A stretch of 64,000 nt of DNA. Source: Anolis sagrei (lineage: Eukaryota > Chordata > Lepidosauria > Squamata > Anolidae). The translations under genes were made by a program, and so were the position numbers. Where the stretch lies: positions 127,862,252-127,926,251 of the forward strand of contig NC_090026.1 of NCBI RefSeq assembly GCF_037176765.1, in the 5' to 3' direction. Below, in pieces: positions 22,701 to 35,366 of the stretch. A model generated the notes under the pieces. It ran no database searches, was not told where the DNA came from, and saw only the letters and a list, made by a program, of their open reading frames with translations. Numbering within the stretch: position 1 is the first letter of the stretch; the number at the start of each line of letters is the position of its first letter.

Positions 22701-25700
22701 TGATCTAGAGATGCCGCGATAGGGATTCTCTCTACGTCCTTTCATACCTTGTTCCGTACATGTTCCCAGAAAACTCTGCGTTTTCAATGAATCCTCCAGC
22801 ATCGATTTCCTTCTGCATCTCTTCTCGGGTCACAAAATGGTAATCTGGGGGAAAATGAGATGTTTTACATAGCCGAACGCTACTGAGTTCACACATATAC
22901 TCGGGGATGCATATTAAACTCTTCCAAGGGTGATGTTTAGAAACAAGACACCTTCCATCCTTTCCTCCGACAAAGTTCCTTCCTGACTAAAGAATCTCTG
23001 AATGTATTGACTTAATTAACTAGTTGCCTTTATTATATACTCTTGGGGTTTAAATAATCTCAAGATGCTTGCCTAGTGAGAGTGAAAATACGATCAAGTA
23101 AGACATAAGATGCCTAGCTTTTGCCACAACGTCTCCGTTGCTTTTCTCTTATTTTGCAATGGATTAGAAGCAACAACAACAGAATAATGCACCACAACAC
23201 TTTAACACTTTCTAAAATGATTGACATATCACTTAATAAGATTCCTGCAAATAAGTCTTTCTACAGTCTTTTCCTCTGTCTACTCTGCGTTTCTCAACCT
23301 TCCTAACGCCGCGACCCCTTAATCCAGTTCCTCATGTTGTGGTGACCCCTAACCATAACATTATTTTCATTGTATACTTCATTTTGCTACTGTTATGCAG
23401 ATATGTAAATATCTGATATGCAGGATGTATTTTCATTCACTGGACCAAATTTGGCAGAAATACCCAATATGCCCAAATTTGAACACTGGTGGGGTTAGGG
23501 GGGATTGATGTTGTCATTTGGGAGTTGTAGTTTCTGGGATTTATAGTTCACCTACAATCAAAGACCATTCTGAACTCCATCAACAATGGAATTGAACCAA
23601 ACTTGGCAAACAGAACTCCCATGACAAAAATACTGGAAGGGTTTGGTATGCATTGACCTCGAGTTTTGGGGTTGTAGTTCACCTACATCCAGAGAACACT
23701 GTGGACTCAAACAATGATGGATCTGGACCAAACTTGGCACGGATACGCAATATGTCCAGATGTGAACACTGGTGGAGTTTGAGGGAAATAGACATGACAT
23801 TTGGGAGTTGTAGTTGTGGGATTTGTAGTTCACCTATAATCAAAGAGCATTCTGAACTCCACCAACAACGGAATTGAACAAACTTGGCACAAAGAACTCC
23901 CAAAAAAATAATACTGGAAGGTATTGTCGAAGGCTTTCATGGCCGGAATCACTGGGTTGTTGTAGGTTTTTTCGGGCTATATGGCCATGTTCTAGCAGCA
24001 TTCTCTCCTGACATTTCGCCTGCATCTATGGCAAGCATCCTCACTACCTCTGAGGATGCTTGGTATAGATGCAGGCGAAACATCAGGAGAGAATGCCCCT
24101 AGAACATGGCCATATAGCCCGAAAAAACCTACAACAACCCAATACTGGAAGGGTTTGGTGGACATTGACCTTGAGTTTTGGAGCTGTAGTTCACCTACAT
24201 CCAGAGAGCACTGTGCACTCAAACAATGATAGATCTAGACCAAACTTGGGCATCTTCAACATGCCCAAATGTGAACACTGGTGGAGTCTGGGGGAAAAAC
24301 AGTGTTCCCTCACCACGTCGCGGTTCGCTTTTAGCAGATTTGCTTTTTTGTGGTTTTTCAATAAATATTAATTTAAAATATATATTGCGCTATTTTCGCT
24401 GTTTTGCTGGTTTTTGCCTCCCTCGCTCTCTGAGGCGTTTTCTCTCCTCAGTCCTTCCTCCATCCCTCCAGCCTTGAAGGGCCTATCTTCCCATTCCTTC
24501 GCTCTTGCACTCTCTTCACCCAGCGAAGGGAAAGGCAAGGAGGATGAGGATGAGGAGGATTGCCCATTAAAATAGTGTATACTTACTAAAATAATGTATT
24601 AATATTAAAATAATATTAAAATAAATATGGCATCTCTAATTCGCGGATTTTCACTTATAGCAGGTGGTCATGGAACGTAACCTCCGCGATAAGTGAGGGA
24701 ACACTGTAGACCTTGACATTTGGGAGTTGTAGTTGTGGGATTTATAGTTCACCTGAAATGAAAGAGCATTCTGAACTCTACCAATGATGGAATCGAACCA
24801 AACTTGGCACACAGAACTCCCATGACCAACAGAAAATACTCATAGCCATGGGAGGGTTTGTTGGGCATTGACCTTGAGTTTTGGAGTTGAAGTTCATCTA
24901 CATTGAGAGCACTGTGGACTCAAGCATCTGGATCAAACTCAATAGTTTGGGGGAAATAGACTTGACATTTGGGAGTTGTGGGATTTGTAGTTCACCTATA
25001 ATCAAAGAGCATTCTGAACTCCATCAACAATGAAATGGAACAAAACTTGGCACACAGAACTCCCAGGACCAACAGAAAATTCTGGAAGGGTTTGGTGGGC
25101 ATTGGAGTTATAGTTCACCTACAACTCCAATGTTGTAGGTAAACATTGGAGTTGTAGGTGAAAAGGGCACTATGGACTCAAACAATGATGGATCTGGACC
25201 AAACTTGGCACGAATACTCAATACTCCCAAATGTGAACACTGGTGGAGTTTGAGGAAAACAGACCTTGACATTTGGGAGTTGTTTTTGCTGGGATTTATA
25301 ATTCACCTACAACCAAAGAGCATTGTGAACCCCTCCAATGACAGAATTGGGCCAAACTTCCCACACAGAATCCTCATGACTAACAGAAAATACTGTGTTT
25401 TCTGATGGTCTTTGGTGACCCCCCCCCCCTTCCCGGGGTCCCAACCTCCAAGTTGAGAAACGCTGGTCTAGCTGGCGATATCGTTTTCCTATGCAAGGGT
25501 TACTTAGTCTGGTTGTTTAATTTCACATTTGCATTGTTATGTTTTGGACAAAAAGGCCCACAGAAACATGTTGAACCACTCTTCTATCATTGGATTTACC
25601 CTGATTTGGGTTTGGTTTTAATTGGCATATTTAATTTATTGTTTAATGAATTGTATACTGTGTTTTTAATGATTTTTAATGTAACTTTGATGCTGTTAGC

Positions 25701-28700
25701 ATCATATGATGTTTGTGTGAGGCCGCCCTGAGTCCCACTTAAGGTGGAGGAGGGTGGGGTAGAAATGCATGAAATAAAGTAAATAAATAAATCTATTATT
25801 TGCAGGTCATTGCTGCCTTTGGTGTGAATTGTTCCGTTGACGACAATATACCAAATGGCTCACCTAACTGTATGGCTTGTATGTTGTATAAGAAGAACTG
25901 AAGGGTGTTCAGGCAGAAGGGAAGACGACTAAGGTGAGCGCTGCGGACTTGAGCTCTTAATCTGAGAAAATCCTCTTAATTATATGAGAAAAGGCTGGCC
26001 TCACCCAAACACTGGCTTCCTTGCTCTCTCACACATTCACTGCCTGCCAGCAAAGATAATAATCTGCAGAGGCAACTAAGGTTAGACAGCTAAAGGATCT
26101 TCGCTGCAATCGCACCCAAACTGTGGAGTATCCCTTTTAGATAGAGTCCTTATTACTGTATATACTCAAGTATAAGCCTAGTTTTTCAGTATTTTTAATA
26201 GGCTGAAAACGTCCCATTCGGCTTATACTCGAGTCAAGATTATTTATTATTTAACTTTATTATTATTACTATTATTATTATTATTATTACATTTATTTTT
26301 TTACTGTTTATTATTATTACAATTATCATTTTACTCTATTACTATTACAACATTTATTATTTTACTTTAATATTGTTGTCATTATTATGTTTTTTATTTT
26401 ACGCTATTATTACTGTAATTATTACATTTCCATTATTTTACTTTATTATCAATATATTTATTATTTTACTCTCTTTATTATTATTGGAAGGACACGCAAG
26501 CACATTTACACTGAAAAAGGTTGGCATCATGGTTTAATCAGAGTTGGACTGTCTTATCTTAAATTACAGTTTTATGTAAATATTCAAAAACATTTAACCT
26601 ACTGATGCCTCAATTAATGTCACAGTATTGGAATCTATTTTTATTTTGGAATTTACCAGTAGCTGCTGCATTTCCCATCTTCGGCTTATACTCAAGTCAA
26701 TACGTTTTCCCAGTTTTTTGTGGTAAAATTAGGTGCCTTGGCTTATATTTGGGTCGGCTTATACTCGAGTATATACGGAAATTTTAGATGGCTATGAATG
26801 CCATCTCATTTCTCTGGTACGAAATCTCCATGCCTAGTTTCTAAGTTGCTGCTCTGAATATGACCAGTTGTCTCCTGCCATGCATTGCTACGACCCAGTC
26901 TGCGTAGATGTGTTTTAATAGAATCATAGAATCAAAGAGTTGGAAGAGACCTCATGGGCCATCCAGTCCAACCCCATTCTGCCAAGAAGCAGGAATATTG
27001 CATTCAAATCACCCCTGACAGATGGTCATCCAGCCTCTGTTTAAAAGCTTCCAAAGAAGGAGCCTCCACCACACTCTGGGGCAGAGAGTTCCATTGCTGA
27101 ACGGCTCTCACAGTCAGGAAGTTCTTCCTCATGTTCAGATGGCATCTCTCCTCTTGTAGTTTGAAGCCATTGTTCCATTGCGTCCTAGTCTCCAAGGAAG
27201 CAGAAAACAACCTTGCTCCCTCTTCCCTGTGGCTTCCTCTCACATATTTATACATACACATATTTTTGTGTGTGTATATTTTTGTGTATATGTGTATATA
27301 TGTGTGTGTTTGCGCATATATATGTGGTTTTGTGAATGTGCTGTAATCTATTTTGGGGGTGTTTTTTTCCTTTTTTAGTCTCTTCTGCTGTGTTTTTCAG
27401 TGTTTTCATGAGTGATGGTCATTCGTTGGCCTAATAGGTGTGTTGTGTCCAAATTTGGTGTCAATTCATCCAGAGGTTTTTGAGTTATGTTAATCACACA
27501 AACGAACATTACATTTTTATATAGATAGACTAGCCATCCCCTGCCATGCGTTGCTGTGGCCTAGTCTATGTATATGTGTTTTGTGTGTGTCTATTTGTGT
27601 GTGCATATTTTTGTGTATATGTGTATATATGTGTGTTTGCATATATATGTGTGGGGGGGGGGGTTGTTAATGCATTGTAATGTATTTTTTTATTTTTTGG
27701 CTTTTTAACTCCCTCTTTCATTCCTTCCTTCCCATCTTTCCTTCTCTTCTTCCTTCCTTTTCTATCTCTTTCCTTCTTTCCCCTTTTTTTTCTTCTGCTG
27801 TCTCTTTTCTTCCTTCTCTCTTTCCTTCCCTCCCCCTTTCTCTACATCTTCCCCCCTCCCTTCGCTCCCTCTTTCCTTCCTTCTTTCCCTGTTTTCTTTC
27901 CTTCTTCCTTCTCCCTTTTTCTTTCCCTCCCACTTTCTCTCCTTTCTTCCTTCTCTACCTCTTTCCTTCCTTCTCCCCTTGCTTCCATGCTCCCTTCTCC
28001 CTTTCTTTCCTTCTTTCTTTCTCTCCCTCCCTCTTTTTCTTTCTTTCTTTTTTCTCCCCTTCCCTCCCTCTTTCTTCCTTTTTTCTGTATTGTCATTTAG
28101 CTTTTCATCATTTAGCTTTTGGGGGCTTTTTAAGTCCCTTCTGCTGTGTTTTTCAGTGTTTTTATGAGTGAAGGACATACATTGGGTTGTTAGGTGTCTT
28201 GTGTCCAAATTTGGTGTCAATTCCCCCAGTGGTTTTTGAGTTATGTTAATCCCACAAACGATCATTACATTTTTATTTATATAGATATACTAGCTGTCCC
28301 CTGCCACGTGTTGCTGTGGCCCAGTCTGTTGATCTGGAAAATAAAGTAATGAGAAAGTGTTGGTTTCTAATATATGTAATTTCTTTATGCTTATGGTAAA
28401 CAGTATTTCTTGCTGTTTCTTTGTCAGTGTTGATGTGGAGAGTGTCTGGTTTGCCCACCCTGGAACATGCAACATACCATTGTCCTTCTTTAAGGGTTCC
28501 TTCTAAATCTATGATACTATATCTGTGTGTGTGTGTGAATCATATCTATCTATATCTATGGCTGGATGGCTCTTTGTCAGGAGGACTTTGATTACGTTTT
28601 CTTGCCCTGAAAATGTTGGATAATAAGGAGGGATTAAGGAAAAGATCCCAGTGGTGCAGTGGGTTAAACTGCTGAGCTGCTGAATTTGCTGACCAAAAGT

Positions 28701-31700
28701 CGCCTGTTTGAATCCGGGGAGAGGGATGAGCTCCCACTGTTAGCCCCAGCTTCTGCCAACCTAGCAGTTCGAAACCATGCAAATATGAGTAGATCAATAG
28801 GTACCGCTCTGGTGGGAAGGTAATGGCGCTCCATGCAGTCATGCTGTCCACATGACCTTGGAGGTGTCTATGGACAATGCCGGCTCTTCGGCTTAGAAAT
28901 GGTGATGAGCACTACACCCCAGAGTAGGACACGACTGGACTTAATGTCAAGGGAAAACTTTTACTTTAAGGAAAAGCCTATTAAACGTCATATTATGCTA
29001 TGATTTTACAAACTAAACACCAAAACATAATGTACAAACTTTGGTTTGTACAGTAGGAATTGGACGTAGGCACTGACCTTTTCCATTGACTTCTCCCGGT
29101 CTTGGGTTCCTTGTGGTATCTGGAAGCAATAAAAATATGTTTTCTTACTGAACATATTCTAAGCCTTACATTATTTGTAAAGTAGCTGGAGAGCCTCAAA
29201 CCAAAATGGAATATCCTTTGTTTTCCCCACCAGTCTTGCAATAACAACCTGTTTCTGTTAAAATGGAGGATTGGCTTCGTTTGGAAATAAGTAAACTCAA
29301 GCAAAGGATTTCTCTCTCTCTGCCTTTGGAAAAAAACAGATTAACAAAGGAAAAATTTGGGGTGAAATAGAAAATATAAATAAGAAGTGGATTGTTGTAG
29401 GTTTTTTTCGGGCTATATGGCCATGGTCTAGAGGCATTCTCTCCTGACGTTTCGCCTGCATCTACGGCAAGCATCCTCAGAGGTATGCTTGCCATAGATG
29501 CAGGCGAAACGTCAGGAGAGAATGCTTCTAGACTATGGCCATATAGCCCAAAAAAACCTACAACAATCCAGTGATTCCGGCCATGAAAGCCTTCGACAAT
29601 ACATATAAATAAGAAGACCAGAATAACCTGGATTTTGGTTGTGTAAAGTTGATAGTTTCTTGATGAGGAGGAAAATAAAATAACAAAGGCTGGGAAATAT
29701 ATCTTAAGATGCTCTTTTCCCCAGTGGTCAATTAACTGGGTTATGGGAGTTACAGTGCAAGGTACATAGAAGGCCCTAAGTCTGGATACCAGCAGAACTC
29801 CCTCTTGCAGAGCTTTCTAAGTCTCTCTTATGTGGCAACCCAAAATAATCCAAAACTTTGTGTCACTAGCTGCACACTCTTCCCCAATCCATACTGACCA
29901 TTTAATACAGGTATTAGACAACAAAGACCCATAAAATATCACAAAAGAATGCCCTTAATGCACATCAGTGCTCCGGTTTGTGCCATCATCTTCTGGACCT
30001 CAAACAAGTTCCAGGATTTCCTATCTTCACAGTGAAAGCATCTTCTTAGGTTGAAATGGACCAAAGTGGTCAGTGCAGATATGGCCTGGATGTGTGACTA
30101 TTTATTTATTTATGACATTGATATGCTGCCCTTCTCACCCCGAAGGGGACTCAGAGTGGCTCACAAGTTACATACAGATACAAGATATTATATTAGCATA
30201 GCACAATATTAGTATTATATATCACTATATTGTACTATACCACTATACTGCAATATTATTAGTAATATTACATATAATATAAAATATATAATTATTATAT
30301 GCTAGTATTATTAGTTAGAATTATATATTACTATATTGCACTATACCACTATACAGCAAGGTTATTAGTAATATTACATGTATATAGTAATAATACATAA
30401 TATTATTAGCATAGCACAATATTAGTATTACATTGTATTTACATTTTACTTGTAAGCCGCTCTGAGCCCCCCTCAGGGTGAGAAGGGCAGCATATAATTG
30501 TCACAAATATAAATAAATAAATAAATTCTACTATACCACTACATTGTAATATTATTAGTAATATTACATGCAATATAAAATATATAATTATTATATTGTA
30601 TTATTAGAAGTATTATATTGTATTTCATTATGATATTATCAATAGTATATGTGTATACAATATACTGTGTTATTAGCACAGCACAATATTAGTATTATAT
30701 ATTACTACATTGTACTATACCACTATACAGCAATATTATTATTAATATTACATATAATATAAAATATACAATTATTATATTGTATTGTTAGTATTATATT
30801 GTATTACATTATAATATTATCAATATTATATGTGTATACAATATATTATATCATTAGCACAGCACAATATTAGTATTATATATCACTATATTGTACTATA
30901 CCACTATACTGTAATATTATTAGTAATATTACCTGCAATATAAAATATATAATTATATTGTAGTATTATTAGTATTATATTATGTTACATTATAATATTA
31001 TCAATATTATATGTGTATATAATATATTATATTATTAGCATAGCACAATATTAGTATTATACTATACCACTATACTATAATATTATTAATAATATTACAT
31101 GCAATATAAAATATAATTATATTGTATTATTAGTATTATATTGTATTACATTATAATATTATCAATATTATATGTGTATACAATATATTATATTATTAGC
31201 ATAGCACAATATTAGTATTATACTATACCACTATACTATAATATTATTAATAATATTACATGCAATATAAAATATAATTATATTGTATTATTAGTATTAT
31301 ATTGTATTACATTATAATATTACTAATATTATATGTGAATACAATATATTATATTATTAGCACAGCACAATATAAGTATTATATATTACTATATTGTACT
31401 ATACCACTATACTGTAATATTACATATAATATAAAATATATAATTATTATATCCTAGTATTATATGTATTATATTGTATTACATTATAATATTATCATTA
31501 TATGTGTATACAATATATTATATTATTAGCACAGCACAATATTAGAATTATATATTACTATATTGCACTATACCACTATACGGCAACATTATTAGTAATA
31601 ATACATGTAATATAAAATATATAATTATTATATTGTAGTATTATTAGTATTATATTGCATTACATTATAATATTATCAATATTATATGTGTATACAATAT

Positions 31701-34700
31701 ATTATATCATTAGCACAGCACAATATTAGCATTATATATTACTATATTGCATTATACCACTATACTGTAATATTATTAGTAATATTACATGCAATATAAA
31801 ATATATAATTCTTATATTGTATTATTATCAGTATTTTATTGTATTAAATTATTACATGACTAGCCCTCTTTTCCTTCATTCTCTATGTATATGCGAATAC
31901 AGGTATTCCAAAATCTTTTGGTATCAGGGAGACTCAGCCTGCACTGAAGTATACACCTTGGGATTTCACAGAATGGCAGTCCAACAGGGATCAATCTGCT
32001 GCAACTGCAGTGTAGATGCTCTCTGAATCTTCCCATAGAATCCCTGCAATCGCACTGGTCCTGGGAGAAAAGAACTCACTCACGGGAGACGCTGAAACCA
32101 AAGACGTTCTCGTAATCCTTCAGCAGCTTCTTCAGCAAAGTGCTCTTCCCGGCACCTGAGGGCCCGCTCAGGACGACTGGCCTTGGTCCCGTCATAACTG
32201 GGGAAGAAAAGAGGTTGCTTGGTTAGGAATGGGAAGAGAATCCAAGGGCTACCCAGTCCAACCCCCCTCCTCCCAGGTGGGGAGACACAGTCCAAGCCCT
32301 CCCAACAGACAGCCATCCAGCCTCTGCTTAAAAACCTCCAGAGGAGACTCCACCAGACCCCTAGGTAGCATATTCCAGCTCGTGTTTATAAAGCCATTGT
32401 CCTCCCAACCCTGCTGAATGTGGACTGTCTACAGATGTTAACATAACTCAAAAACCACTGGATGAATTGACGCCAAATTTGGCCACAAGACACCTACTAG
32501 TCCAAGAAGTTACCATCACTTTAAAAAAATGATTTTGTCATTTGGGAGTTGTCATTGCTGGGATTTATAGTTTACCTACAATCAAAGAGCATTCTGAACC
32601 CCACCAACGATGGAATTGAACCAAACTTGGCACGCAGTTCTCCCATGACCAACAGAAAATACTGGAAGGGTTTGGTGGGCAGTGTCCTTTGGTTTTGGAG
32701 TTGTAGTTCATCTACATTTAGAGAGCACTGTGGACTCAAACAGTGATGGATCTGGAACAATCTTGCCACGAATACTCAATATGCCCAAATATAAACACAG
32801 ATGGAGTTTGGGGGAAATAGACCTTGACATTTGGGAGTTGTATTTCACCTACATCCAGAGAGCACTGTGGACTCAAACAATGATGGATCTGGACCAAACT
32901 CTACACGAAGTCTCAATATGCCCAAATGTGAACACTGGTGGAGTTTGGGAGAAATAGAATCTTGACATTTGGGAGTTGTAGTTTCTGTGATTTATAGTTC
33001 ACCTACAAACAAAGAGCATTCTGAACCCCATCAACAATAGAATTGGGCCAAACCTCCCACACAGAACCCCCATGTGGGCCACAGCAACGCGTCATAGGGG
33101 ACGGCTAGTAATCTATATACAGTAAATAAAAATGTAATGTTTGTTTGTGGGATTAACATAACTCAAAAACCACTGGACGAATTGATACCAAATTTGGACA
33201 CAACACACCTATCAGGCCAACGAGTGACCATCACTCATCAAAACACTGAAAACCACAGTGGAAGAGACTTAAAAAGCCAAAAAATAAAAAAAACCTTACA
33301 ATACATGTGCAAAACCACATATATACACATATACACAAATATATACACACAAAACACATACACAGACTGGGCAACAGCAACGCATGGCAAGGGATGGCTA
33401 GTCTATATAAATAAAAATGTAATGTTCGTTTGTGGGATTAACATAACTCAAAAACCACTGGACGAATTCATAGAATCATAGAATCAAAGAGTTGGAAGAG
33501 ACCTCAAGGGCCATCCAGTCCAACCCCCTGCCAAGAAGCAGGAATATTGCATTCAAATCACCCCTGACAAATGGCCATCCAGCCTCTGCTTAAAAGCTTC
33601 CAAAGAAGGAGCCTCCACCACACTCCGGGGCAGAGAGTTCCACTGCTGAACGGCTCTCACAGTCAGGAAGTTCTTCCTAATGTTCAGATGGAATCTCCTC
33701 TCTTGTAGTTTGAAGCCATTGTTCCGCGTCCTAGTCTCCAAGGAAGCAGAAAACAAGCTTGCTCCCTCCTCCCTGTGGCTTCCTCTCACATATTTATACA
33801 TGGCTATCATATCTCCTCTCAGCCTTCTCTTCTTCAGGCTAAACATGCCCAGTTCCCTAAGCCGCTCCTCATAGGGCTTGTTCTCCAGACCCTTGATCAT
33901 TTTAGTCGCCCTCCTCTGGACACATTCCAGCTTGTCAATATCTCTCTTGAATTGTGGTGCCCAGAATTGGACACAATATTCCAGATGTGGTCTAACCAAA
34001 GCAGAATAGAGGGGTAGCATTACTTCCTTAGATCTAGACACTAGGCTCCTATTGATGCAGGCCAAAATCCCATTGGCTTTTTTTGCCGCCACATCACATT
34101 GTTGGCTCATGTTTAACTTGTTGTCCACGAGGACTCCAAGATCTTTTTCACACGTACTGCTCTCGAGCCAGGCGTCCCCCATTCTGTATCTTTGCATTTC
34201 ATTTTTTCTGCCAAAGTGGAGTATCTTGCATTTGTCACTGTTGAACTTCATTTTGTTAGTTTTGGCCCATCTCTCTAATCTGTCAAGATCGTTTTGAATC
34301 CTGCTCCTGTCCTCTGGACTATTGGCTATCCCTCCCAATTTGGTGTCGTCTGCAAACTTGATGATCCTGCCTTCTAGCCCTTCATCTAAGTCATTAATAA
34401 AGATGTTGAACAGGACCGGGCCCAGGACGGAACCCTGCGGCACTCCGCTCGTCACTTCTTTCCAAGATGAAGAGGAAGCATTAGTGAGCACTCTCTGTGT
34501 TCGTCCACTTAACCAATTACAGATCCACCTCACCGTAGTTTTGCCTAGCCCACATTGGACTAGTTTCCTTGCCAGAAGGTCATGGGGGACCTTGTCGAAG
34601 GCCTTACTGAAATCCAGGTACGCTACATCCACGGCATTCCCCGCATCTACCCAGCTTGTAGCTCTATCGAAGAAAGAGATCAGATTAGTCTGGCATGACT

Positions 34701-35334
34701 TGTTTTTGATAAATCCATGTTGACTATTAGCGATGACTGCATTTGTTTCTAAGTGTTTGCAGACCGCTTCCTTAACAATCTTTTCCAGAATCTTGCCCGG
34801 TATCGACGTGAGGCTGACCGGACGGTAGTTGTTTGGGTCGTCCTTTTTTCCCTTCTTGAAGATTGGGACCACATTGGCCCTCCTCCAATCTGCTGGAACT
34901 TCTCCCGTTCTCCAAGAACTCTCAAAGATGGTTGCCAATGGTTCCGAAATGACTTCCGCTAGTTCCTTCAATACTCTTGGGTGTAGTTGATCTGGCCCTG
35001 GGGACTTGAACTCATTAAGAGCGGCCAGGTATTCCTGGACGACTTCTTTCCCAATTTGGGGTTGGATGTCCTCCAATCCCTCATCCACTCCATCTTGCTG
35101 AGGTTGACACCAAATTTGGGCACAAGACACCTATCAGGCCAATGAGTGATCATCACTCTTAAAAACATAGAAAAACACAATGGAAGGGACTTAAAAAGCC
35201 AAGAAACAAAAGTTACATTACAACGCATGTGCAAAACCACACATATATATGCAAACACACATATACACAAATATATACACACACAAAACACATATACACA
35301 GACCAGGTCACAGCAACGCGTAGCAGGGGATGGC

Positions 35335-35366
<32 letters not shown>

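Larger units (their letters stand above)
23285..25465. mobile_element. Large hAT-like non-autonomous element with nested insertions
   Basis: The left end reads GCGTTTCTCAACCTTCCTAA and the right end is the complement, GTTGAGAAACGCTG. Flanks GTCTACTC/GTCTAGCT fit an imperfect 8-bp duplication. It is filled with module copies of about 290 bp. A Penelope foldback (23925-24147) and a mariner-type MITE (24300-24706) are inside. No transposase is seen. Confidence 0.78.

Noticed and set aside
27680-28265. Long Phe/Ser/Leu and Lys/Glu/Arg-rich frames on both strands
   Set aside because: They come from the CTTT/CCTT tract within a Helitron.
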